From Jackrogersella multiformis (lineage: Eukaryota; Ascomycota; Sordariomycetes; Xylariales; Hypoxylaceae): a stretch of 64,000 nucleotides of DNA. The stretch's first letter is position 1, and each line of letters opens with the position of its first letter. The notes beneath the pieces are model-generated. The model searched no databases and was not told the origin of the DNA. It was given only the letters and a program-made list of their open reading frames with translations. The DNA lies in contig CADCXD010000002.1 of NCBI GenBank assembly GCA_902806575.1, positions 3,782,001-3,846,000 on the forward strand, in the 5' to 3' direction. A program made the position numbers and the translations under genes. Below, piece after piece: positions 35,631 through 47,458 of the stretch.

Positions 35631-37560
35631 ATGAGGTTGCTATCAACCTTACTCTCCCTTGCCCTGGCGACGGATGCCGTCGTTGCCAGCACCTGGTTTA
35701 GCAAAGCAGGTAAGTGGTCCTAGATATATTCTATCCATATCCAACCCTTCATATATGTCTTGATGTCTATATCCCATCCCTTGCTAATATGGTACATGCA
35801 CAGCCTACAACAAGTGGCATCAGACTGAGCTTGAGCGATGGCTCTCCGACAACGATATCCCCTACCCCACCCCCGCTGACCGCAAGGATCTAGAAGATCT
35901 GATCCAGAAGAATTGGGAGACCCATGCCGTCGCTCCCTACAAGAACTGGGATACCGACAAGCTCACAGCCTACCTGCAATCTAAGGGTGTAGAAACCAAA
36001 GATTCTGTGAAGTCAAATAAGGATGCACTCGTTTCTCAGGTAACCAACGCTTGGTATGAGACTGAGGATAAGGCCCAGACGGCTTGGTCCGACGTGCAGG
36101 ATTGGATCTTAGATACCTGGACTGAGAGCTCCCTCAAGGCCTTCGCCGACAAGCATGACATTCCAGGTAATATCCATATCGATACTACTTTTGATAACCT
36201 GCTAACCCCATATATAGTCCCCCAGCCTCGAACCCGTGATACTCTTCTCCAGAAGATCCGTTCCAACTATGAGACAGTGGCGAAGAAGGTGGGAGATACC
36301 GCTTCGTATCCTGGAGACTGGCTTTATGACACCTGGTCCGAGTCCGACTTGAAGGAATGGCTCGACACCAATGGGTTCTCTACTCCTCAGATCACCGACG
36401 TAAGCAAATCCCGTTGATATCTAATTAGTATACATCACTAACACCCCAAATCTATAGCGTAACAAACTAATCGCCATGGTTCGCCGTAACTCGCGTCTGG
36501 CCTATTTGAAGATGCAGGATCAGCAGGCTTCCGCTTCTGCCAGTGCTAGTGCTGTCTATGCGACGCTCACCGACAAGATCATCGATGCCTGGGGCGAGTC
36601 TCAACTTAAGGACTTCTGTGACAAGAACGGAATTAATGGTAAGACGCTTCCGGACAAGTCACCTCTTCCCTACTAACAAGGCCACCAGTTCCCCAAGGCA
36701 GCAAAGTCAACGAACTCCGTGCTCTTGTTCGCAAAAACCGTGCAGATATCCTTGGTGACAACCTGTCCGCATCGGCTGCTAGTGCTTTTGGCGCTGCTAC
36801 CAGCAAGGCTGGCAACCAGTACGCCAAGGCTACCGACGACGCGAGCCTTGCCGCCCAAGATGCGTTCAACACGATTGTTGGCACCTGGTCTAGTAGCCGA
36901 CTCAAGGCTTACTTGGACGCTCGCGGTGTCCCGGTTCCCCAAGGATCTAAGACCGACGAGCTTCGCGCCTTGGTGCGACGAAACTCTCACAAGGCCGCCC
37001 ACCCATACACAGCCTGGTCCTGGGATGATCTTTCCTACGAGAACCTCAAGAGCTATCTTGTAAACAGTGGTGATGCCGCTGCGAAGAAGGTTGGCGAGAG
37101 TAGCTCCGCGACCCGTGATGATCTCGTAGAAGCCGCCCAGTCTGCCTACTCGTCGGCATCCAGTGCCGGTGGAATCTCGTACGCCTCTGCTACGAGCTAC
37201 CTAGCCCAAGCCACCGAGGCAGCCAAGAAGTCCACTTTCGACACGTGGAGCGAAAGCGAGCTCAAGGCTTACCTGGACAGTTATGGCATCGTGAGTTTCT
37301 GTTCACTGTCCTATCATTTCAGTTTATAGTACTAATACATTATATAGCCTGCTCCCCAAGGCTCTACCATCAACGAGCTCAGAGCTGAGGCACGCAAGCA
37401 GTCCACATACTTTAAGTACGGCACTACGAACCCGGCCAGCACTGCCTTTGCTAAACTTGGTGAGAACGTTAAGGGCGCGTACCAATGGGTAGTGGATCAG
37501 CTAAGCTCCGGTTCCGAGGCCGTAAAGGAGAAGGCCGGTGATGTGAAGGAGGAGCTGTAA
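35631..37560 (+). CDS. Ish1/Msc1 family protein (nuclear-envelope stress protein)
   Basis: Predicted 539 residues in six exons: 35631-35709, 35804-36166, 36218-36399, 36458-36638, 36689-37290, 37348-37560. A signal peptide (MRLLSTLLSLALATDAVVAS) is followed by about eight Ish1 modules, each built around a Trp-x-x-x-x-Leu core, for example DTWTESSLKAFADKHDI, DTWSESDLKEWLDTNGF and DTWSESELKAYLDSYGI. Most modules continue with a PxPQGSxxxELRALVR segment. This matches S. pombe Ish1 and S. cerevisiae Msc1, proteins of the nuclear envelope/ER lumen induced by stress. Several introns fall at equivalent places in the module (after DxxGI, before the PQG segment), so the gene probably grew by exon-module duplication. 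Exact role unknown. Confidence 0.92.
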
Positions 37561-39465
37561 ACTACTTCGCCTACTTGGCATAAGTCACAACAATACGGTG
37601 TATCCGAGGGAAGGATGATGGTAATCAGTGCAGCTACGATTGTATCGCATGTATTACGTATTGCGTCTTTTCGATAAGACTGGAAGAATAAAAGCATCGA
37701 GTTCGGGAGGTTAAGCAAAAGGGGTGTAATGTTAGGTCCTGTTATTCTTTTCCCTTTGCGGACGGGGCGAGTTCATCATTCCTAGGTTAGCTACACCATT
37801 CTGATTTTCAGGAATGGTCCCTCTCTTCAGGCGTTGAGCACACGCGACGAGAGGCAAAAGGTCGACACTCGTCAGATTGATTAGGCAAATGGGTTTCGCG
37901 GTTAGCTGTTCTGTCGCTGCGGTAATGCTATGAATTGATTGTTTTTCTCATGATCTACGATCCGTGATTTGTAATAAGTGATGAGGGGTGTTCAAGCTTG
38001 TGATTTAACGTCTTTTAACCAATACTATGGACTCTTCTTTCTATATAACTACCTATGGATGGAGGCATTGCTCCAGTCGCTAGTGCGGTTGGGTTCTTTA
38101 CGGGTACGTACGGCTAGCTACAGCTACCTTGGTACCTGGAAAGGAATTGGATGTAGTGGTTTGGCGATGCTCCCTACGAAGCCCGCTGTGAGAAGGATCT
38201 CGAACGGAGCTGGAGCGGGAGCAGAGGCTACGTCTGCACCATGTCGGGTCTCAGCCGCGGCACGGATAACTACACTCTTTCCGCAAGGTCCCGCAAGTTC
38301 CCATAGGAAATAGATGCCATCATGTCGAGGCGCAGCGGCGCGGGGACTAAGACCAAGAACGTAGTGCTGTTCTGGCCGCGGAACTGATAGCCAGCCCCCT
38401 TCTTCAAACACTCTCCCGTCGGTCTTCAGTACGGACGCGGAGATACCGGGTACTGGTGCGGTGCGGTGCGGAGGCTCGAGATGGCTCGAGATTGCTCGGG
38501 CGCTAGATATGGTACGTATGTCTGTGTGTATGTGTATGTCCGCGTACGAGAGAGAAAGGTGAGAAGTCGAAATAACGAAGAGATGGACTCTTAGGATTTT
38601 GGACTCGCGGAATGATGATGATGATGAGCATGTTTACGTCCGAATGGACGTATGTATCTACCTAGGTATCTAGGGAGAAGCTACATACATCTGACGCGTC
38701 TGATGACGCATAGGACGTCCAGAGTACCCCGGGGGGCAGAGCTGGAGTACCGCTTGACATAATTTGGACTCGCGGAAGTGTATTGGTGAAGACACGGTAC
38801 GCTGTAGATGCGTTCCAAGGCGGTGTGGTCGTATCGCCGCGTCCGCGACGGCTGCTCTACGGCATGGTTGGTAGTCCGAGAGAGCGGCCTTGAATTGCGT
38901 CGCGTTGCGTTGTGGACCCAGTCGGATAGCTGGGCCTGTCCTAGGTAGGTATGCTGCAGAGCAACGACTCAGGAGGATGTTTCCCGGGTAAGAGGAAGAA
39001 TCCTATAGGAGAATGTTGCCTGGGTAAGAGGAACAATACTACATCCGTAGTTGGCACTACTGCAAAGAGGGCCGTTATGGGTGAGTTGGCTCGGCCCTTG
39101 TCCGATGTGACGTCGGTTGGATTCTCTGTAGCTCTTGGAGGACATTTGTAAAGGCCGATCGGTGGAAGACACAGTATCATTAGTGCGTCGGCTGGTGAAT
39201 GAGCTGGGCTTGGATATATTCTTGCTTGGTGGATACCGCGGGTTGCAATCTTCGCCTATGTCGGGCATGAACTGGGCGTTTGCGGATGTGGTTCACCCAG
39301 AGCAAGTTCTCTTCTGTTTTCTCGTAACCTGGTCCCGTTAATAACCTAGGCATGTTGGCGTTATTGGTTGGGTTCGATTCTTCTTGGGCCTTGGGCACAG
39401 CTTCCGGTTCTATCGGTGTTTGAGTGATTGTAGTAAACAGAGCCACCGGGGACTAGACTAGTGAA

Positions 39466-40035
39466 CTAGTCGTAACTATTGGCTTGGATGCCGGACGGGG
39501 TAATATCGTCGACAAGAAACTCCAATGCCATACAAACGTAAATAGTCGAGAGGTGAAAGCTCGCTTTTGAAGTAATGTGAAGCGGTACTGTATATGTCAC
39601 TAGATCTGTTCTTCGAGTTTGAACATGGCTAGTATATGGTGACGACAAGCTCATAGCACCTGTGTACGGCTGAGTTTGGAATCGTCGACTTCTGGTTCTA
39701 AGCTTCCAGCTCCCAGGTGTCGTCCCTTGTTCTGGGCCCCTGGAAATGTAACCTACTGGGTACTCAGGTAGGTTTTTCTGCGTTTGGTTCATCCGGTCGG
39801 ATGTTATACGGTATCTGCGGAAGCGACTAAGAAAATTGTTCGTGTATCGACTTTTCAAGCCTACTGGGATTGGTTTATCATATATATAGGAGGTATGTAG
39901 GGAGAGAACAAAGTGGAATCGGATTAATGTGTCTGTTATTAGGGTAGAAATAAGTCGCATATTACACGGTGACCATGATGTTTTCAAGATCTTCATCTGG
40001 CTGGGTATCGTCGCCCCTTGTACGTTACCGCCCAC
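39466..40035 (-). CDS. Weak open frame, possible gene remnant
   Basis: A 189-codon minus frame. Its last 50 residues (LVTYTVPLHITSKASFHLST) and the frame just upstream (GYRYIASWTILRSVLAVSIL) look protein-like, but the middle does not, and I could not join them into a gene with clear splice sites. It could be a decayed or unannotated multi-exon gene, or chance. No family named. Confidence 0.2.
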   Translation of the reverse strand: MGGNVQGATIPSQMKILKTSWSPCNMRLISTLITDTLIRFHFVLSLHTSYIYDKPIPVGLKSRYTNNFLSRFRRYRITSDRMNQTQKNLPEYPVGYISRGPEQGTTPGSWKLRTRSRRFQTQPYTGAMSLSSPYTSHVQTRRTDLVTYTVPLHITSKASFHLSTIYVCMALEFLVDDITPSGIQANSYD

Positions 40036-40929
40036 GATAGGCGGTAACCTCGATAGTATAGAGACAGCGAGGACGGATCTGAGAATAGTCCATGACGCGA
40101 TGTACCGGTATCCTTCTTGCTGTAATGAACCCAGAGCTCGGCATGATCTGAATAATGGTTTGTTGATTACCGGAAGGTCCAGTCCTGCATGTTCTAGTTT
40201 CCATGGTAGTTCGGGAATTCCTAGCCTCCCCTAGGATTATCCTATTTGTTTTACTGGCCTTTATCGCGGCCCAGGGGTCGGTAGTCTGGGTTCGTGGCTC
40301 TTCCGTATGCCCTAACTTAACGGCATGTGTTAAGGTCTAAGTTTCAAGGTCGACGTTTCATTTCTTAATGTATTCCGCTCAAGATGGTATAGTGTTGGAC
40401 TGGAATTTTGATTCCGTCAAGTCGTCTTGGATCCTTGGAATTGTTAGTCTGGCGTCTAGTCTAAATAGCATTACATCTACTCACTTTTATATAGGTATTT
40501 GTGTCCAGGTCCAACTCCAGTCTTCATGAGAAAGAAGGAAACAGGTAGTGTTGGCCAGTCAACTTCTATCCTCCTTTCCGAAGACAAATTCCCTTCTATA
40601 GCTATGTTGTATAGGCCCATATCAGACTCCTATTAGATTTTCTCGCTCCCTCTTAGCTCCTAGTTCTTCTAATAGTTGGACTGTTCTTCTCTTCGCCGAC
40701 CTGTTCATCCATCCTATTTCTTGTCTAGTTTAGACGCCAGGATCGACGGTCCGGTCCAGCGCTTAGGTTAGAAGGCGATAAACTACCTTCTCTTTTTTGG
40801 ATTCTCGTGCGGAGAATATGAAGTTTAAGGTACTGCATGGTACCTGGTATATTGGGTGTTTAAGTTGAGAATAAATGTTCCTAATAGCGTCCTTCTTGAG
40901 CATTGAGCTCGTCGAACGCTTCGATGGGC

Positions 40930-40961
40930 CTCTTGACGAGGGCCTGTCATTCTCGTCAGAG
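40930..40961. other. Imperfect hairpin
   Basis: CTCTTGACGAG (40930-40940) pairs with CTCGTCAGAG (40952-40961): ten base pairs with one bulged T and an 11-base loop. Part of the hairpin-rich interval. Confidence 0.6.
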
Positions 40962-41217
40962 ACAAGTGGTGCTCAGAAACTGCCCCTGTTTATTTCCTGT
41001 AGATAGCAGAGCGCTCCTGTCAATCTATTTCTATAGACTTTATGGACAGATGGATATTGATCCAAGTTAGATCTCTTAACTGCATCGACCTCTATCTTTT
41101 CCATATGCGAGTAATAATGGTGTGGAGTGGTGTGGTTGGTTATAATGAAAAGAACTCATACTGAGCACCAATTTGATGCAGACCTTATGGGTGCGTGTGT
41201 AATATGTAAGATCGATC

Positions 41218-41275
41218 ATTTCTCAGTTCTTCAAGAACGGGTGAGAAATGGGATAAGGACCAAAAGGTCCTTATC
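41218..41275. other. Two adjacent strong hairpins
   Basis: First hairpin: ATTTCTCA (41218-41225) pairs with TGAGAAAT (41242-41249), and inside it GTTCT pairs with AGAAC around a TCA loop, leaving a GGG bulge; 13 base pairs in all. Second hairpin: GATAAGGACC (41252-41261) pairs perfectly with GGTCCTTATC (41266-41275) around an AAAA loop. They are three bases apart. No coding frame explains them. Confidence 0.75.
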
Positions 41276-42579
41276 TTATCTATCTACATAAGGTACAAGA
41301 GTACATGCCTCCATCTATGTACGGGCCCCTACAGGGATCGTATCAAAACATCTTGAGATTGAAGTTCTGGGTAGTATTAGGAACATACGGGTAGTTGATC
41401 CTGGTATATGTGACGAAGACTCCTGAGTCTTCTCGACTGTAGGCTCCCGCCTGAGTATAATTGCCCGTGTTGAATATCACTGCTGCCCATAAAAATTGAG
41501 AGATATGTCGGGAAGAAAACGCTAACGTCTCGAACCCTCTCTTGTTTCCACTAATCTGTGGGGTGAATGATGTTTCGAAGAATGCTGTGTTATAGGTACA
41601 TCCGTTCATGTTGGCTGATAATGACCAACTAAGGCGATTAGGGTAATGTAAAGATATGTAAGTATCGGTCGAGGATATATACTAAAGCCTCATCAATTCT
41701 TACCTCAGGTTGCTATAGCTCTAGCTCCTTTTCTGTTCCGATCTGACATCGTACTACTCTTCAAACTTGGGTGGATGGGGGATGATGTGGCCGTTAGGAT
41801 AATACGAGATATGTTGAACGCGTGATGGAGAACGACAGTCATGAAAGAAATGATTATATCAAATGTATTCTAACTGCTATATAAGGGGCATGGGGGTGTG
41901 ATGACTACAGAGAGCAACAACAACTGTTATAAGGGGTCTGGAATTTTAGTCTCAAGGCAAATAACTACCTGTTTAGCATCACTACGAACTAACAACTTCA
42001 TAATAGTGAAGAAAGGTGGTTTTTATTGAGTTTGCTATGAAATAACGCGAGACTGCGAATGACATCTTCTCCTAACTTAGGAGTGATGAAGCTGCGTGAA
42101 GGTATTCATACATTTCGGTATGATTACAAACACGGTTTGTGCCTCGCAAATATCCTGATCAACGATATACTCCACAGTGCTATAGACATCGCACTCCATA
42201 TCTGTCCATAGTTGTTTGAATATGCGTTAGGGGTTGTCTTAGGCTCATCAAGTTGTTGTCTTCTCGATTGTCACAAGAAAATGAGATTCAAGGAAATCAA
42301 TGACCATGCCTGAAGGATTAGTTGCCAAAATACCTGGCTGGTCTGGTACCTTCAAGAAATTCGTAACATCAGATTAATTATGAAGCATGACAGTGGATGG
42401 GGTTGGCCACGTCTGCTTCGCTCAAATACGAATTAAGAACTGGGGGGGATTCTTAAAAAGATCTGTCTGACAAGTGATTGGTGTAGGCGATTGGCGTAAA
42501 GGAAAGGAAAATTGCAGCATAAGCTGCAGTAGGAAATAAATTGGTTTTTGTAATGTAGTAATGTTGATGGCCAGGGAAT

Positions 42580-42597
42580 GGCCTATCGAAATAGGCC
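42580..42597. other. Perfect hairpin with CGAA tetraloop downstream of the acidic-protein gene
   Basis: GGCCTAT (42580-42586), CGAA, ATAGGCC (42591-42597). It starts 61 bp past the stop codon of the minus-strand gene, so it would lie in its 3' UTR or 3'-end region. A second hairpin, TGCAGC-ATAA-GCTGCA, is at 42513-42528. Confidence 0.6.
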
Positions 42598-42657
42598 ACA
42601 CCGTCCATCACCGTCTTTAGATAGAAAGGCGTCGGACGAGAGTAGATGTCCAGAGGA

Positions 42658-44515
42658 TTAGATTCTCAGAACGTCCACGTCGGGAACGCTCCTCTGTCGT
42701 TTATGACCCATAGGGTGCTCCGACGATGCTTTCCTCTTCTGCGATATAGTCGAAAGGGGGCTGCTAGCGACCTCGGGCATCTTCTGTTTCCGCATGGGAG
42801 ATATGGGGACATTAGTAGTAGCGATGCGTCCATCTTTGATGCCACGGAGAGTGCCTTCAAAATAGGGGCCGGAGAATGCAAGTGACTCCCGTGTAGCTTT
42901 GCTACGGCTAATCAACTGATGATTCACTTGGTCTCGGCGAAATGCACCGACGATGTTGGTGTTATGTTGGAAATGATCGAGAAGGGACGTCACATCACTG
43001 GACGCAGTGCTGGGACGGCCTGGAGCGCGACTCGGGGTGTAGAATAATTGATCGTCGGCTTCGTCATGCGCGAGAACCTTCTCTTCTTCTGACGTGTCAT
43101 CGTCATCGTCGTCATCATCATCATCTAGGTCAATGAAATCTTCTAACTTAAGATTCTTCTCTGCTTCATCAACGACTTGGTCGTCGGAATCAGAGGTATC
43201 GACTGCATTCCCCTCGGACGTCTGGGAATACCAGGCTTCAGCAGGGCCGATGGCGTGAGCGTTCATAAAGTCGCCATATGTGTGAGAGGATATCATGCCG
43301 CTCATCATGATACTACCCGGGTTGCTGAGGATAGGAGACGACTGAGGCTGTTCGAAATACTGGAAGTTGAACTGCTCTGGAGAGAGGTCAAAACCTCTAC
43401 CTCTCATACACTGATGAGTAAAGATCATCATCTTGCCAGTTCTTGGATTGAGTATGGCTATCGGCTTCTTGCTAGATTTGTCTAGGTCGAACCGGCCAAC
43501 GCGCGGCTGGCCGCGGCGAGGCCGGATGAGCGTCACAACATCCGAATCGGAGGAGTCGTCTACAGCCTCCCGCCGACTCTTACGTCGAACGGGTTTCTCA
43601 GGCGGATCTTCCTCATCGGTAGTATCCCCATCAGCTAGATGGGGCGGATTAGCACATACATAGAGGCCGACCAAATTATTCTTACTCACTTTGATATCCG
43701 TCAAGGGAGACTTCATCATTCTCGGACGAATCAACTAATTTATTAAAAGCGGTCGACAGCTCATGGTTAGTTATAGGAGTAGGAACTGGTGTGCTATCGT
43801 CGTCTTCTATGGCCTTGAGGAAAGCTTCATAATCAGAGGTTGCATCAACGAGGCTGTTTCCTAACCAGTCGGTGGTGTCGATATCGTAATGGTCCCAGAA
43901 TGCTTCCGAGTTTGACGAGTCGTAGGGGTCAGGATCATACTCAAGCTCTCGGCGGAAAGAAGGGTCGAGGATGCTCTTGTCGACGAAGAGATCAGGGAAG
44001 AAACCATGATCAATATCCTCATCAGTTTCCGTCGAATCGCCATCCGATGAGTCGGGTATGTCAAAGCGGACACGGCGTTCCGTGCTAGTGTACCCTTGAT
44101 CAATAGTAAGATCGTCATCGGCATCGGCTTCAGATGAAATGCCATCCCAGCTAGCATTTTCGTCTACTTCGTCATCATCCCCTTCGTAATCGTCTTCATC
44201 CTCGTCTTCATTATCTTCGTCGTCGTCGTCGTCATCGTCTTCTACTTCACCAACGTCTTGTTTGTCACCATGATGTTGCGGCCGAGGGGAGATAGAACTG
44301 CGAATGGTCTGCTGCAGTTCGTCGGAGAGAATATGGTCCTCCTCAGCCGCGTTTACATCCTCCTCGTCATCATCTTCAGAATCGCTGATGTCTTCTACCC
44401 CGGAGTAGCCACTCTCGTCAGATAAGTCTAGCGACGACGAAGCGTTGGAGCCGCGACGTTTCGCGACCTTGACTGGAGTAGCCGGGGGTCTCTGTTGGCG
44501 CACGTTCCGTGACAT
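42658..44515 (-). CDS. Very acidic, probably nuclear protein of unknown function
   Basis: Predicted 600 residues in two exons, 44515-43690 and 43634-42658, with a 55-bp intron (GTGAGT donor, TGCTAAT branch-like site, CTAG acceptor). The chosen start MSRNVRQQRPPATPVKVAKR gives a basic N-terminus; an in-frame ATG 31 codons upstream is also possible. Long Asp/Glu runs occur near residues 80-150 and again around 460, separated by a Ser/Arg-rich linker (RRKSRREAVDDSSDSD). One well-structured block reads KKPIAILNPRTGKMMIFTHQ. Basic clusters near the C-terminus (SQKRKASSEHPMGHKRQR) look like nuclear localisation signals. No domain recognised. The composition resembles chromatin- or transcription-linked fungal proteins; that is inference only. 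Confidence 0.78.
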
Positions 44516-44847
44516 TGTGATATGTGGTATTTGTATGGATATATGAGGGTATGCAGGGGTTGACAAGGGATCCACCCCCGGACTCGGGGGCTGAGGAGAT
44601 CGAGGCAAACGGCGGTGAAGCCTGAATGATTTTCGAGGATCACCGATGCAATTGTGGTCCTCTGCGAGTATAGATTCTCAAGTCGTGTAGCTTGAGTCAA
44701 ATCTGGCTCTTCTTGAGGTTATGGATCTGGTTATACTATCGCAAGGGCGTATAGAAGGGCGTATAGAAGGGAGTATGGGTGATTAGTAGGAGGGAGATAT
44801 AGAGTATATCGTCGTCCCCAGGTGTAAGTTGTGAAGGCCCGCAATCA

Positions 44848-45176
44848 ATGGGCAAAATGCGCAGTAATTCTAATATGGATTCAGGCTTCCGAGAGGCACC
44901 CTTTGGATGGGAAAGGGGCACACAAGACAGTGAAAGCCTGTATAACTTCGTCGAATGTCGAATTTGGATTGAATATCTCGATGAACTGCTGGACTGCGGG
45001 ACAGGCCTGGGAGCGCCAGACATGTCCCGCAGTGAAGATTTACAGCTCAGCGATGACCGAAGGCATGATATCGACGAAGTTTGGTAAGTTCTAATTGAAA
45101 TAATCTCAAAAGCTGTTTTAATTCGACTTCGTTGTCTTGTTGTAGTGGATTGGTTTTCCTGAGAGGAAAAAGTTGA
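44848..45176 (+). CDS. Possible small two-exon gene (88 residues), unknown
   Basis: Exon 1 (44848-45083) encodes MGKMRSNSNMDSGFREAPFG and an acidic middle with YNFVECRIWIEYLDELLD. It ends at a perfect GTAAGT donor; the stop TAA read otherwise is made by this donor. A 62-bp intron ends TTGTTGTAG, and exon 2 (45146-45176) adds CGLVFLRGKS and a stop. Composition and splice sites make it plausible, but no family is recognised, and no RNA evidence is available. It lies divergently 332 bp from the acidic-protein gene. Confidence 0.35.
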
Positions 45177-47264
45177 AGGGGAAAAAAAAGATTCTCCCAG
45201 TTAAACTGATTGTAAGCTAAACTTTTTTTTTTTTTTCAACTGTGGCTCCTTCCATTGGTGGGGGTACCCACCCCGATTCGTCTGCCGCCGTGGTAAGATT
45301 GACCATACCCTTTTGGGCGATAACTCGCAGGTACGAGCCAGGCACGTGCTAATAGCACGGAGTGGGTACAGTGTGTACCTAAGCCCCATATTTGGGATTT
45401 AGCACTAAAAAAGACACCAACGAGAGCTAAAATATTTGAACTTTACTTCATACAACATCAATAATAAGGCTTCTTTTTCTCTCAAGTTCTTGTCACCGCC
45501 TTTTCTGACTTGCATCAACCCCCCAGTATACTAAAGCCTAGAGTTCGAGAATCAACTCCGAGTGGCTGCTTTTAGGTCTAGCTGCCGCTGGCTCATGCTA
45601 AGTCCATGTTCCAAGGCGTTTGAACAGTGGAACTCACTTCTTGATGATCACGGTCCGATGCTATTACCAGCAGTGAAGAACAGAAGAACAGTAGAGAATA
45701 TGATCTATGGATACCATGTCCCATGTCCCACTGTCTAGACTCTACATACGCAGAACAGTGATTCTAGTCCAAGATATCCACCGAAAACTTGTTCGATACT
45801 TAGAGGGGCTGGAGGGGTAGCTTCCAGGTTGTGACGCATCTGGAGGAGTCATATTTTCGGGCGATGACACACATGAACCCCTCTTAAAATAATTCTTAGT
45901 TTTTCCATCTTAAGAGCTCGTACGTTAAGCTACCTAGGTAGGTAGGTACGTATACACTAGTAAAACCTTAGACCTAAATATTGGGGTGGCATGGCAGGAT
46001 ATAGATGTTAAAGGGACCTAGGTAGATAGTTACCTACCTAGGCGGCTAGGTAGAATAAGTATATCTGTTAGTTAACTTCCTAATCTTAGGTACCTAGGTA
46101 GATATCGTTCTGGGTGGCTAGCTGTTCGTATGATCGCCTTACGAATTTGTATGAAATACCCAGGTAGGTGGACGACAATACTCGATTTAGGATGGCACGT
46201 GTCGTAAATTGAATGCTTCTATTGCTTCTTGTGTGCAGGTCAAAATACAAAAACTGATAAATAGGCGAGACGGGGCTATTCGTACACGTAAAGCAGTATG
46301 TATAGCATCCTATCCATGCCCGGTATCCATGCCTGATAATCCATATATGTACATGCCTGCAGGCGAAGCATTCGAGCATCTCGTCTATGTACTTCCGATT
46401 CTTCTCCATCGAACCTTGATATGTTCATTTAACTCCACCCGTTGCCGGGTTGGCGCTTGAGAATCGAGACGAGCTCCAACATAATCTCCAACGACGATCT
46501 CCCTCAAGGTCCCTGTCAGCCTGTCAAATGTAAAGGCGGATCTTCCCTTTCGGACATAATACTTCCCTTCTCCGTCTTTATTAATTTGGTTCATCATGAA
46601 CAGGCATTAACATTTCATCCCTCCACTCGAATACCTAGATGATATCGATAGTGACGTGCATTTTACATCTACCTAATCGAGATCGGTTATTTTAGAATTT
46701 CCTGTCCATGTCAGTACACTACTACTAATAGATTTATACTGTACTAATTAGGTCTCTCGATTGGATAGCCTCCGTTTGCGGGAGGCAGCAATGTCAATAT
46801 TGACAGGTCATTGCGAGAGATGCATGTCAAGGAATTGCAAATATCTAATTTGACCTTGAGCTACCTATCTATGTAAGTACAAATAGACTCGGGAGCCTTG
46901 TTGGCCGCGCATGCAGGCGTACAGCTAGTGACACCTTGACTCACAACCTTGGAACGCCTTGGGTGATTTTCTCATTGGCCTCATGCATGATTTTACGTTC
47001 AATAATGTCCCCCGTCCTATGATGTGAGATTATCTACCTATGGAGTAGTACAAATACGTGGCCAGTGTTACTCAAGCACATGTCACGAAAAGGGGGCCGG
47101 GACAGTGTAACAATCCCCGAGTCCAAACGAGAAGCCACATTCATTTGAGGGCAATGGGATCATCGGTCTAAGCTGTTTGACCTTCTCCACCGACCACATC
47201 TTGAACTGATTCTTCCAGCTCTTCCTCACGCCCCTACGCAAGGTAGAGATCGCAACGAAAAGGA
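45177..47264. other. Intergenic region with repeat clusters
   Basis: About 2.1 kb. Contains a T-run at about 45223-45236 and a dense cluster of CCTAGGTA-type repeats at 45930-46100 (exact TACCTAGGTA at 45931-45940 and 46091-46100). Short frames at 46086-46409 and 46385-46597 (minus) have no recognisable content. Confidence 0.5.
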
Positions 47265-47458
47265 AGTGTTCGCGTCACCTGGAGGCAGTGTAATACCAGG
47301 GACACGGTGGAAGCCATCATGGGCAAGCCCAGAGGATATGCGACCGCGGTACAAAAATAAGAATAATCACGATTGAGTTCAAGTAGAACTCTTTCAGAGA
47401 TTAAACTGAAAAGAACAGATACTACACTTGATCTAAGCCAAAAGGCTATCGTGAGAGT
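47265..47458 (-). ncRNA. U2: U2 spliceosomal snRNA
   Basis: The minus strand carries the core of U2: AGCCTTTTGGCTTAGATCAA, then GTGTAGTATCTGTTCTTTTC, then AGTTTAATCTCTGAAA. The branch-site-pairing sequence GTAGTA is at 47425-47420. Stem I (AGCC-TTTT-GGCT), stem IIb (GAGTTC-TACTT-GAACTC) and an Sm-binding site ATTTTTG (47358-47352) are all present. The 3' hairpin CCTGG...CCAGG with GTATTACACTGCC in the loop corresponds to stem IV. Total length is about 194 nt, close to the 187 nt of human U2. The ends are estimated: the 5' end from the usual spacing to stem I, the 3' end from stem IV. It is divergent from the kinesin gene. A chance open frame overlaps it and should be ignored. Confidence 0.95.

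Larger units (their letters stand above)
37561..42657. other. Five-kilobase region without a convincing gene, rich in hairpins
   Basis: Many short open frames occur but none is recognisable. The part from about 40.8 to 42.6 kb contains several perfect or near-perfect hairpins, listed separately. A possible remnant of a membrane-protein gene lies at 39.5-40.1 kb on the minus strand. GATGAT repeats occur near 38611-38625. Confidence 0.45.

Noticed and set aside
41343..41609. Minus-strand 88-codon frame starting MNGCTYNTAFFETSF
   Set aside because: No signal peptide, family match or splice context; length is within chance for this composition.
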